Positions 1 to 6,988 of a stretch of 34,180 nucleotides of DNA are shown here, piece by piece; the first letter of the stretch is position 1, and every line of letters starts with the position of its first letter. Source of the DNA: Sterolibacteriaceae bacterium (lineage in GTDB: Bacteria; Pseudomonadota; Gammaproteobacteria; Burkholderiales; Rhodocyclaceae); contig JANYCD010000054.1 of the NCBI GenBank assembly GCA_025360425.1, positions 1 through 34,180 of the forward strand. The letters are read 5' to 3'. A program made the position numbers and the translations under genes. A model generated the notes under the pieces. The model ran no database searches, had not been told where the DNA came from, and worked only from the letters and a program-made list of their open reading frames with translations.

Positions 1-55
1 CCCGCAATGCAAGGTTTTGGGGCGCTCCGCCCCGAGCCGCGCGCGAGGAGATTTC

Positions 56-865
56 ATGGCAACCCCGTTTCTTGACCGCAAGCGAAACCTTCGCATCACG
101 CTGTCGAAGGACACCGACCGGGTGATGGTGCTCAACACCGACCGCATCCTGTATTGCGGCCTGCTCGGCCAGCGCTCGGTGATGACGCTGGGTGCCCACA
201 GCGTGTTCGTATCGCTCGACCGCCCGTTCGTGATCCGGATCAACGATGGTCCGTGGCAGGAGCGTTCGGTGGCTTCGGTGGCGCCCTATGTGCCGCTTCA
301 GGTTCGATCGTCCGACCTGATGATCGCCACGCTGCATATCGAACCCGAAACCGTGGACGCCGCCGCAATTCCCTGGCTGGCGGAGTCGTCTGCCGAGGCC
401 GATCTGGAGCGCGTCGCGCAACAAGTACACAGCCTTTACCGCAAGTTGATCGGCACCGGTGATGCGGGGTTGACCTGGCCGTTCGACATGGATGAAGCCC
501 TGTTCGGCGCGCCATTGCCGCGCCGCCACATTGAGCCGCGCATCGAAAGCGTGGTGGACCGGATCAAGGCCAATCCCTGCGACCAGTTTCCTGCCGAGGA
601 ATGCGCCGCCGACCTCGGCCTGTCGTTCTCGCGCTTCCTGCATCTGTTCCGCGACGAAACCGGCACCACCTTCCGCCGCTTCCGGGCATGGAAGCGCGCG
701 CGCAGCCTGCTGCAATACGTCAATCTCGACGCCAATCTCACCGACGTGGCACTCGAAGTCGGCTACCCCGACGCCAGCCATTTCAGCCATTCGATCCGCC
801 AGATCTACGGCCTGAAACCCAAGGACATCTTCGCCGGCTCGCGCCGGCTTAATGTACTGACCTGA
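56..865 (+). CDS. AraC-family transcriptional regulator
   Basis: The 269-residue protein has a C-terminal AraC/XylS double helix-turn-helix in about its last 100 residues, including the family-typical stretches GLSFSRFLHLFRDE, RRFRAWKRAR and ASHFSHSIRQIYGLKP. The N-terminal part, presumably the effector-sensing domain, matches no ligand family I can name. ATG at 56 is preferred over an in-frame TTG at 17 because AGGAG (46-50) lies five bases before it. The gene converges on the acyl-CoA dehydrogenase at 884-2053 with an 18-bp gap. A paralog with the same architecture lies at 8478-9320; the two share RRYRAWKRAR/RRFRAWKRAR and the PPKDIF/KPKDIF ending. By family it is probably an activator binding near -35 boxes, which fits the repeated promoter element in this window, but the link is inferred. 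Confidence 0.9.
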   Translation: MATPFLDRKRNLRITLSKDTDRVMVLNTDRILYCGLLGQRSVMTLGAHSVFVSLDRPFVIRINDGPWQERSVASVAPYVPLQVRSSDLMIATLHIEPETVDAAAIPWLAESSAEADLERVAQQVHSLYRKLIGTGDAGLTWPFDMDEALFGAPLPRRHIEPRIESVVDRIKANPCDQFPAEECAADLGLSFSRFLHLFRDETGTTFRRFRAWKRARSLLQYVNLDANLTDVALEVGYPDASHFSHSIRQIYGLKPKDIFAGSRRLNVLT

Positions 866-883
866 CGGTTCATGATTCCCGCA

Positions 884-2053
884 CTAGAAACCCAACTTGC
901 GCGCGGCAAGGTCCTTCATGATTTCTTCGGAACCGCCGCCGATCATCATCACCTTCACCTCGCGGTAGATGCGCTCGCTGCGCGTGCCGCGCATGAAGCC
1001 CATGCCGCCGAGGATCTGCACCGCCTCGTCGGCGCAAAACTGCATCGCCCGCGTGGCCTGCACCTTGGCCATGCAGATGCGCGCCACCAGTTGCGCCGGA
1101 TCGCCAACGCCACGGTCGATGCGGTAGGCCAGGTCATACACCAGGCAGCGTGCCGCGTCGATGCGCAACACCATGTCGGCAAGCTTGTGGCGGATCACCT
1201 GCCGCTGCGACAGCGGTTCACCGAAGGTATTGCGTTGCCGTGCCCAATCCAGTGCTTCTTCGAGGCAGACCTGGGCAAAGCCATAGGCCAGCGCCGCCAT
1301 GAATAGGCGCTCACTGTTGAAGTTGTGCATCAGCAGCTTGAAACCCTGATTCTCGATGCCGATGAGATTGCGCGTCGGCACGCGGCAGTTGTTGAAATGC
1401 AGTTGCGCCGTGTCAGACACCCACCAGCCCATCTTCTTCAACTCGGTGCGTGTCAGTCCCGGCGTGTCGCCTTCGATCAGGAGTACCGAAATGCCGGCCG
1501 CCCCCTTGACCGCGGGGTTGGTGCGTACCGCCGTAGTAATGTAGTCGGCACGCATGCCCGAGGTGATGAAAGTCTTTTCGCCATTGACGACATAGTGGTC
1601 GCCGTCGCGCACCGCCGTTGTCCGCAGGTTCGCGACGTCGGAACCGCCGGAGGGTTCGGTCACGGCGAGCGCGGCGATTTTTTTTCCACTGATGACGGAC
1701 GGCAGCACGCGCCGCTTGATCTCCTCGCTGCCCGCCGCCAGCAGGGGGGGCATGGCGATGGTGTGGGAGTTGATCGAAGCCTGGATGCCGCCGCTGCCGC
1801 TGCGTGCGAACTCCTCGGCGAGAACGATCTGGTAAAAGATGTCGCACGGCGTGCCGCCGTATTCCTCGGGATAGCCCAGTCCCAGCAAACCGAGGGCGCC
1901 GGCCTTGCGATACAGTTCGCGCGGAAAGGTGCAGGCTTCATCCCACGCATTGATATTCGGGATGATTTCGCTGGCGATGAAGCTGCGCAGCATGTCGCGA
2001 AACTGCTCGTGCTCCGGCGAAAAGTAATGTGGCAAGGGAGAGGTGTCGAACAT
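884..2053 (-). CDS. Acyl-CoA dehydrogenase
   Basis: This 389-residue flavoprotein would oxidise an acyl-CoA to the 2,3-enoyl-CoA with transfer of electrons to ETF. The FAD/substrate motif VTEPSGGSD is at residues 131-139 and the C-terminal FAD-binding motif QILGGMGFMRG at about 346-356. The position usually occupied by the MCAD catalytic Glu is Gly (IGGGSEEIM), but a Glu in SERLFMA (E248) matches the helix-G catalytic Glu of isovaleryl-CoA and long-chain dehydrogenases, so the enzyme is probably active and may prefer branched substrates. It is close to the paralog at 13021-14175 over its full length. The gene stands alone and has its own copy of the regulon motif (2116-2135) with a -10 box at 2093-2098. 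Confidence 0.95.
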   Translation of the reverse strand: MFDTSPLPHYFSPEHEQFRDMLRSFIASEIIPNINAWDEACTFPRELYRKAGALGLLGLGYPEEYGGTPCDIFYQIVLAEEFARSGSGGIQASINSHTIAMPPLLAAGSEEIKRRVLPSVISGKKIAALAVTEPSGGSDVANLRTTAVRDGDHYVVNGEKTFITSGMRADYITTAVRTNPAVKGAAGISVLLIEGDTPGLTRTELKKMGWWVSDTAQLHFNNCRVPTRNLIGIENQGFKLLMHNFNSERLFMAALAYGFAQVCLEEALDWARQRNTFGEPLSQRQVIRHKLADMVLRIDAARCLVYDLAYRIDRGVGDPAQLVARICMAKVQATRAMQFCADEAVQILGGMGFMRGTRSERIYREVKVMMIGGGSEEIMKDLAARKLGF

Positions 2054-2092
2054 GGGCGTTGTGGCGTCAGAGCGCGAGAGATTGAAGAACGA

Positions 2093-2135
2093 AGCCTAGC
2101 GTAGCATCACAGGGCTTGCTTGCGCGGAGCAGCTG
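2093..2135 (-). promoter_or_regulatory. Regulon promoter for acyl-CoA dehydrogenase (site I)
   Basis: Read on the minus strand, positions 2135-2116 give CAGCTGCTCCGCGCAAGCAA, a divergent copy of the repeated 20-bp element. Its last hexamer AAGCAA would be the -35 region. Exactly 17 bp further is TAGGCT (2098-2093), the same -10 hexamer as at site C. The predicted transcript starts near 2086, about 33 bases before the start codon at 2053. Confidence 0.6.
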
Positions 2136-2148
2136 GCACTTGGCCACC

Positions 2149-2192
2149 CAACCACTTGGCACAAGACACTCGTCGAAAAAAACCGCTATGTT
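2149..2192 (+). promoter_or_regulatory. Regulon promoter for CoA ligase (site A)
   Basis: CAACCACTTGGCACAAGACA at 2149-2168 is one of nine copies of the shared element. AAGACA (2163-2168) would be the -35 box and TATGTT (2187-2192) the -10 box, spaced 18 bp. An upstream in-frame ATG at 2188 lies inside this -10 box, so transcripts from here cannot use it as a normal start. Site A and site I are divergent and only about 13 bp apart. Confidence 0.65.
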
Positions 2193-2232
2193 CTTCGAAC
2201 AAGATCTGGCGGGACATGTTTTTGGAGGGTAC

Positions 2233-3741
2233 ATGATCGGTTTGGCGGAATGGTTGCGTCGACGAGCAGTGCGAGGGCCTGACAGCCCGGCGCTGACCTG
2301 TAATGAAACGACCTGGACTTTTCGGCAACTCCAGGATCAAGTCGAACTCCTCTCCTCGGTGCTTGCCAGCTGCGGCGTCGGCGCGGGTGACCGCGTGGCC
2401 TATCTCGGTTTCAACGATCCAATGTTCCTTGTAGCGCTGTTTGCGACGGTCCGGATCGGGGCGATTTTTGTTCCTCTGAACTTTCGTCTCACTGGCGCGG
2501 AGTTGCAATTCGTCATCGACGACGCCGGCGTACACACCCTGCTGGCCGGTGAGGAACACCGCAACATTATCGACACGATCAAGCCATCGCTTTGCTGCGA
2601 GCGTTATTTCGCCGTCGACGGCGCTGCCGATGGATGGGAGTCGGTCGTGGAAACGATGGCCACTGCCGTTCCGCAACCTGCTGCGGAGGTCGATGCCGCT
2701 TCCGTCGCCGCAATTATCTATACCTCCGGTACCACCGGCCACCCCAAGGGAGCGATGTTGACCCATGCCAATTTTTGGGCAAACAATGTCAATACCCATC
2801 TGGTGTTCGACGTTGTGTCGACTGACGTGGTGCTCAACAATGCGCCGTTGTTTCATGTGGGAGGGCTCTGCGTGGTGACGCTGCCGGCACTTGCCGCCGG
2901 CGGCCACGTCATCCTTCAGCGGGCATTCGATCCTCTTGACATGATGGAGGCAATCGAGAAACACCGTGTCACCGTTGGTTTCGCGGTTCCGGCCATGCTG
3001 CTGTTCATGAGTCAGCACAAGGCGTTCGAGCAGGCCGACCTGTCGAGCCTGCGGCTCATGGCCGTCGGCGGAGCACCGATGCCCCAACCGCTGTTGAGGC
3101 TCTACAACGGCCGCGGAATTCCGGTTCATCAAGGCTATGGCATGACGGAGACCACGACCATGATCTCCTTTCTCAACCCGGAACGCTCGGCGGACAAGCT
3201 GGGATCCTGTGGCAATGCCCCCATCCTCACCGAGTTCATGATCAAGGACTATTGCGGCAACCCGATCAAGGAGCCTCATGTCAAAGGCGAAGTCTGCGTG
3301 CGCGGAAGTAATGTCATGAAAGGATACTGGAACCGTCCCGACGCGACGGCTGCCGTGTTCGATGCAGACGGGTGGTTCCACAGCGGCGACATCGGCTACG
3401 TGGATGAGGAAGGCTTTCTATACCTCTGTGATCGTCTCAAGGACATGATCATCAGCGGCGGTGAAAATGTTTATCCCGCCGAAGTCGAGAGCGTGTTATT
3501 CGGCCATCCATCGGTCGCCGAGATCGCTGTGATCGGAGCACCGGACGAGCGATGGGGTGAGCGCGTCGTTGCCGTCGTGGCATTGAAGCCGGGGGCCAGC
3601 CTGACATTGACCGAACTGCAGGCCTATGGTGGCGAACGCCTGGCGCGCTACAAGCTGCCGCGCGAACTGCGACTGGTGGAAGCGCTGCCACGCAACCCTA
3701 CTGGCAAGGTACTCAAGAACCGCCTGCGCGAGGCGGGCTGA
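2233..3741 (+). CDS. Acyl-CoA ligase (AMP-forming)
   Basis: This 503-residue protein of the ANL superfamily would activate a carboxylic acid with ATP and CoA via an acyl-adenylate. It carries the phosphate-binding motif YTSGTTGHPKG (about 163-173), the GYGMTE adenylate motif, the hinge YLCDRLKDMIISGGENVYPAEVE region and the C-terminal lysine in PTGK (K493). ATG 2233 has GGAGGG at 2224-2229 and begins where the paralog at 11443-13005 aligns (GLAEW). ATG 2188 is unlikely because it sits in the predicted -10 box. The acid cannot be read from sequence; the family includes medium-chain and cyclic or aromatic acid ligases. The gene is followed after 148 bp by an EthD gene with its own promoter. Confidence 0.93.
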   Translation: MIGLAEWLRRRAVRGPDSPALTCNETTWTFRQLQDQVELLSSVLASCGVGAGDRVAYLGFNDPMFLVALFATVRIGAIFVPLNFRLTGAELQFVIDDAGVHTLLAGEEHRNIIDTIKPSLCCERYFAVDGAADGWESVVETMATAVPQPAAEVDAASVAAIIYTSGTTGHPKGAMLTHANFWANNVNTHLVFDVVSTDVVLNNAPLFHVGGLCVVTLPALAAGGHVILQRAFDPLDMMEAIEKHRVTVGFAVPAMLLFMSQHKAFEQADLSSLRLMAVGGAPMPQPLLRLYNGRGIPVHQGYGMTETTTMISFLNPERSADKLGSCGNAPILTEFMIKDYCGNPIKEPHVKGEVCVRGSNVMKGYWNRPDATAAVFDADGWFHSGDIGYVDEEGFLYLCDRLKDMIISGGENVYPAEVESVLFGHPSVAEIAVIGAPDERWGERVVAVVALKPGASLTLTELQAYGGERLARYKLPRELRLVEALPRNPTGKVLKNRLREAG

Positions 3742-3760
3742 AACCCGGTTCAATACTTCT

Positions 3761-3802
3761 TAGCTGATCAGTGCAAGACAGAAAGAACCTTAGGCGTATC
3801 TT
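3761..3802 (+). promoter_or_regulatory. Regulon promoter for EthD protein (site B)
   Basis: TAGCTGATCAGTGCAAGACA at 3761-3780 is the shared element, with AAGACA as -35 and TATCTT (3797-3802) as -10, spaced 16 bp. The predicted leader is about 80 bases. It contains complementary CTTGGAA and TTCCAAG segments around 3800-3837 that could pair across a loop of about 20 bases. Confidence 0.65.
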
Positions 3803-3889
3803 GGAACGGCTTGCATGGTTTGACGCTTTCCAAGGTCAGCCAAAGTCATTGTGCAGCGCGAGAGACCAAAGCAATTGTGAGGAGACGAA

Positions 3890-4255
3890 ATGATCACCAT
3901 GATCGTATTCATCAGGCGTAAAAAAGGAATGAGCCGTGAAGAGTTCAGCCGCTACTATCTTGAACACCATGCGCCGCTGGTGAAAAGTACCCCCGAGTTC
4001 ATGCGGCACGTGCGCAAATATGCCCAGTACCACCCGGCGCCTGGGAGCGCCAAGGCTGGCTCGTTGTTCGGCGACATCACCGACTACGATGCAGTCGGTG
4101 AAATCTGGTTCGATAGCCGCGAGTCGATGAACGAGGCGCTCAACGAGCCGGTGTATCTCAAGAACGTGAAACCGGACGAGTATCGCTTCATCGATATTGA
4201 CGCCTGCCTGTCATTTGTCGGCGGCGAACATATCCTTCACGACGAACTTAAATAG
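3890..4255 (+). CDS. EthD-domain protein, single domain
   Basis: The 121-residue protein is one EthD-type alpha+beta barrel: an N-terminal strand MITMIVFIRRKKGMSREEF, a helix with YYLEHHAPLV and a C-terminal PDEYRFIDIDAC segment. EthD proteins accompany oxygenases in ether degradation and other catabolic clusters; the biochemical role of many members is unsettled, and some dimeric barrel relatives act as small decarboxylases or cyclases. GGAG lies just upstream of the ATG. The gene has its own regulon promoter (site B) and ends before a strong hairpin shared with the convergent SDR gene. A two-domain relative is at 6235-6924. Confidence 0.85.
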   Translation: MITMIVFIRRKKGMSREEFSRYYLEHHAPLVKSTPEFMRHVRKYAQYHPAPGSAKAGSLFGDITDYDAVGEIWFDSRESMNEALNEPVYLKNVKPDEYRFIDIDACLSFVGGEHILHDELK

Positions 4256-4275
4256 CGTTCCGATTCAATGAGCCT

Positions 4276-4301
4276 AGCAATCCCCGTCACCGGGGATTGC
4301 T
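4276..4301. terminator. Bidirectional hairpin between convergent genes
   Basis: A perfect 11-bp inverted repeat (AGCAATCCCCG, loop TCAC, CGGGGATTGCT) sits between the ends of the EthD gene (4255) and the SDR gene (4313). No T-tract follows on either strand, so it is either a weak intrinsic terminator or a 3' stabilising hairpin for both transcripts. Confidence 0.6.
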
Positions 4302-4312
4302 CTGAGCCGTCG

Positions 4313-5185
4313 TTACTGCGCTCGCGCCGCATCGCGAGCACCCATCAGGATATCGACAAAACCGTGGCCGGAATTCGGGTCGACCGCCAGTTTCGGATCT
4401 ACCAAAAGCCCGCCATCGATGATGATCTCGGTACCTGTCACGAAGCGGGACGAAGCAGTGGCAAGATAAAGGCACGCTTCGGCAACGTCCTCCGGCAGAC
4501 CTGCACGCTTCAGGGGCTGCAGGCCGCTGAAGGGGTCCTTCAGATGATCCAGCATCGCGTCGCCGACAGTACGTTCTTCAGCCAGAAGGTCGCCGAAGAT
4601 CGAAGTCACGATGAATCCCGGGCAGACGCAGTTGACCCTGATATTGTCCTTGGCCAGTTCGGCGGCTGACATCCGGGATAGCTGGATGGCTCCCGCCTTC
4701 GCCACCGAGTAAGCCAGGGAGGCCATACCGGGCCGCAGGCCGGACACCGAAGCGTTGTTGATGATCGATCCACCGCCGCGACTGCGCATCGCCGGTATGG
4801 CGTGCTTGATGCCCAGCATGGCACTGCGCAGCAACAGGGCGATGGTTCTGTCCCAGCCGTCGACGCTCATTCCTTCGACGCCACCCGGATCGCCAACGGC
4901 ACCGGCATTGTTGAACAGGATATCGAGGCCGCCGAACTTGTCGACTGCATGTTTGATTGCGGCGGCGATGTCATCTTCACGCAATACGTCGCAGCGCACG
5001 AACGATGCTGACTTGCCCATTGCAGCCTCAAGGGAGCGGCCCTTCTCGGTCTGGATATCTGCCATGACCACGGAGGCGCCGGCCGCCAGAAAGCGTCGCA
5101 CCGTCGCCAGGCCCATGCCGGAGCACCCCCCGGTGATCAGCGCGGTCTTGCCCGACAAGCTGTTGCCGGAAATTTGATCGTTCAC
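4313..5185 (-). CDS. SDR-family oxidoreductase
   Basis: This 290-residue classical short-chain dehydrogenase has the cofactor motif TGGCSGMG near the N-terminus, NNAGA, a catalytic serine in INNASVSG and YSVAK as the active-site Tyr/Lys. It probably interconverts a hydroxyl and a keto group with NAD(P). GTG at 5185 is chosen because GGAGA (5192-5196) lies six bases upstream and the longer in-frame extension overlaps the preceding gene. It is the second gene of a two-SDR leftward operon, 16 bp after 5202-5954. The C-terminal tail after the usual IDGG motif is longer than in standard 250-residue SDRs. Confidence 0.9.
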   Translation of the reverse strand: MNDQISGNSLSGKTALITGGCSGMGLATVRRFLAAGASVVMADIQTEKGRSLEAAMGKSASFVRCDVLREDDIAAAIKHAVDKFGGLDILFNNAGAVGDPGGVEGMSVDGWDRTIALLLRSAMLGIKHAIPAMRSRGGGSIINNASVSGLRPGMASLAYSVAKAGAIQLSRMSAAELAKDNIRVNCVCPGFIVTSIFGDLLAEERTVGDAMLDHLKDPFSGLQPLKRAGLPEDVAEACLYLATASSRFVTGTEIIIDGGLLVDPKLAVDPNSGHGFVDILMGARDAARAQ

Positions 5186-5201
5186 TTCATTTCTCCGTTC
5201 A

Positions 5202-5954
5202 TCAATGGGTCGTATATCCGCCATCGACGGCGATCGCCGCGCCGGTGACAAAGGACGCGGCATCCGACAGCAGCCAGAGCGCCGACTGGGCAACTTCATC
5301 CGGCTCTGAATAACGGCCGAGGGGATGGATGGACTTGAGGTATTCCTCCATGCCGGGGTTTTCGGTCATGGCTTTCATCAACATCGGCGTGCGAATTGCT
5401 CCAGGGAGGATTGCATTCACCCGGATGCCCTTGCCACCATAGTCGACTGCTGCGTTGCGCATCAGGCCGATCACACCGTGCTTGGAAGAGCAATATTCCG
5501 GAGCCAACGGAAATCCATTGACGCCCGCAGCAGATGACGTGATGACGATCGAGCCGCCGCCGGTTTTGAGCATGGCGGCGATCTGGTATTTCATGCAGAA
5601 GAAAGTACCGGTGAGGTTGATGTCGAGATTGCGCCGCCATGCCTCTGCCGTCAGTTCGTGGAGGAGCACGCTGGTCTGTGCGATGGCTGCATTGTTGAAC
5701 GCACCATCAATTCGGCCATAGGCGGCGACCGCCGATTCAACCATGCGCCGCGCATCGTCTTCGACGGCGATATCGGTCCGCATGAACTTCGCCTTGCCGC
5801 CTTCCTTGACGATCATCGCCAGCGTTTCCTGTCCGCCCTGCTCATTCACGTCGGCGAGCAGCACACTTCCGCCGGCGCGTGCGATTAGCAGCCCCGCTGA
5901 TCTGCCAACACCGCTGCCGGCGCCTGTAACGATGACTGACTTTCCTTTGAACAT
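5202..5954 (-). CDS. SDR-family oxidoreductase
   Basis: This 250-residue classical SDR has TGAGSGVG for the dinucleotide, NNAA, a catalytic serine in ITSSAAG and YCSSK as the active-site pair, ending with the usual AVDGGYTTH. GCGAGGAG precedes the ATG. It is the first gene of the leftward SDR pair and is driven by regulon site C. Substrate unknown; context suggests an alcohol or hydroxyacyl-CoA intermediate of the cluster. Confidence 0.93.
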   Translation of the reverse strand: MFKGKSVIVTGAGSGVGRSAGLLIARAGGSVLLADVNEQGGQETLAMIVKEGGKAKFMRTDIAVEDDARRMVESAVAAYGRIDGAFNNAAIAQTSVLLHELTAEAWRRNLDINLTGTFFCMKYQIAAMLKTGGGSIVITSSAAGVNGFPLAPEYCSSKHGVIGLMRNAAVDYGGKGIRVNAILPGAIRTPMLMKAMTENPGMEEYLKSIHPLGRYSEPDEVAQSALWLLSDAASFVTGAAIAVDGGYTTH

Positions 5955-6008
5955 GAAACTCTCCTCGCAATGATCTGACTTGGCTAATCCGGCAGGGGCT
6001 CAGTCGCT

Positions 6009-6030
6009 TAGGCTGATTTATTTCAGCCTA
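6009..6030. promoter_or_regulatory. Palindrome over the -10 box of site C
   Basis: An 8-bp inverted repeat, TAGGCTGA and TCAGCCTA separated by TTTATT, covers the -10 hexamer and the expected start point of the SDR-pair promoter. It could be a repressor operator or a hairpin at the very 5' end of the transcript. Confidence 0.45.
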
Positions 6031-6067
6031 TATGGCCAAAATCGGCATGTCTTGCATCGAACTGCTG
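6025..6067 (-). promoter_or_regulatory. Regulon promoter for the SDR pair (site C)
   Basis: On the minus strand, 6067-6048 reads CAGCAGTTCGATGCAAGACA. AAGACA is the presumed -35 and TAGGCT (6030-6025) the -10, spaced 17 bp. The predicted leader to 5954 is about 64 bases. Confidence 0.68.
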
Positions 6068-6117
6068 GCGTTGAAAATTTAGCCGGGCTCACCGGATGAG
6101 CCAGGTAGTAATCTTCG

Positions 6118-6141
6118 ACGGACCACTACGGACCCGTGGTC
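6118..6141. repeat. Short direct and inverted repeats upstream of site D
   Basis: ACGGACC occurs at 6118-6124 and again at 6128-6134, one helical turn apart. GACCAC (6121-6126) and GTGGTC (6136-6141) form an inverted repeat. The block lies 11 bp upstream of regulon site D and could be a second regulator-binding site. Confidence 0.35.
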
Positions 6142-6151
6142 AGGCATTTAG

Positions 6152-6194
6152 CAGCAGCTTGATACAAGACAGGACTCCACTGGCAGACTATAAG
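6152..6194 (+). promoter_or_regulatory. Regulon promoter for EthD/BVMO operon (site D)
   Basis: CAGCAGCTTGATACAAGACA at 6152-6171 is the shared element. AAGACA is the presumed -35, and TATAAG (6189-6194), the best -10 of the set, follows after 17 bp. The predicted leader to 6235 is about 34 bases. Confidence 0.72.
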
Positions 6195-6234
6195 TAGCGT
6201 TCGATCGAAGAAAAACGGTGACAGGAGAATCGTT

Positions 6235-6924
6235 ATGCCAAAGCTGAAAATGTTTGCCGCCATTCCGCGCAAGCCGGACATTTCTTCGCAGGAGTTCCAC
6301 GACCACTGGCGTCATCCTCATGGCACGATGGGCCGCAGAATTTCGATACTCCGCAAGTACATCCAGAGCCATCAGATTCATTGCGACATGCTGGGGCCTG
6401 ACCAGACGAGGTTTGAAGGGATTGCCGAGGTTTGGATCGATAGTGTGGCGGATGCGCAGTATTTTCCCAACGAACCCACCTATGCTTCGGAACTGGTTCC
6501 CGACGAACTCCTGTTCATTGACTTGAAGAACCTGAAGTTCCTGCTCACCACCGAAGAAGTTCTCGTATCCGGACCGGATCGGACTGGGCCGGTCAGCGAA
6601 GGGGATGCGGTCTGGTATGACGATGATCGCGCCGTCAATATCAAAATCATCCAACTCATTGAGGAGGAAGGCAGCAAGCCCTGGCGCAGCGAACGCGATG
6701 TCGACCTTGGCCTGCAGATCAAGGCGCTGCGTCACGTGTGTTGCTTGCCTGCGGCGGAAGTCCACGGCTCGACGCCGCCTTTTGTCGGCGTGCGCGAACT
6801 GTGGTGGCCGACACTTTCCGCTTTCCGCAGCGGTATTGCGGCAGCGCCCGCGGCGTGGTCGGAACTGATCGATCGGCCGACGAAATCCTTCGCGGCACTG
6901 GTTCACTCGGAGCGATTCAAATAA
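6235..6924 (+). CDS. Double EthD-domain protein
   Basis: The 229-residue protein appears to hold two EthD-like dimeric alpha+beta barrel repeats. The first (about 1-105) has KLKMFAAIPRKPDISSQEFHDHWRHPHG and PDELLFIDLKNLKF. The second (about 118-229) is more diverged, starting around AVWYDDDRAVNIKI and ending with AWSELIDRPTKSFAALVHS. EthD proteins normally act as dimers of single domains, so this looks like a covalent dimer. It is the first gene of an operon with the Baeyer-Villiger monooxygenase, 64 bp upstream, which suggests a role with that enzyme or its product. The repeat assignment of the C-terminal half is by pattern only. Confidence 0.75.
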   Translation: MPKLKMFAAIPRKPDISSQEFHDHWRHPHGTMGRRISILRKYIQSHQIHCDMLGPDQTRFEGIAEVWIDSVADAQYFPNEPTYASELVPDELLFIDLKNLKFLLTTEEVLVSGPDRTGPVSEGDAVWYDDDRAVNIKIIQLIEEEGSKPWRSERDVDLGLQIKALRHVCCLPAAEVHGSTPPFVGVRELWWPTLSAFRSGIAAAPAAWSELIDRPTKSFAALVHSERFK

Positions 6925-6988
6925 TTCTGGCAAAGTTGTTCATACGGCTGCGTGGGCCTGCGCAGCACTGTCGAAACCGGGAGCAGGT

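Noticed and set aside
884..2053. Inactive acyl-CoA dehydrogenase because the C-terminal catalytic Glu is Gly
   Set aside because: E248 on helix G matches the alternative catalytic base of isovaleryl/long-chain dehydrogenases; the paralog keeps it too.
2107..3381. Long reading frame (424 codons) on the minus strand
   Set aside because: Antisense to the CoA ligase, which has all family motifs; the frame has no recognisable domain and reflects high-GC codon bias.
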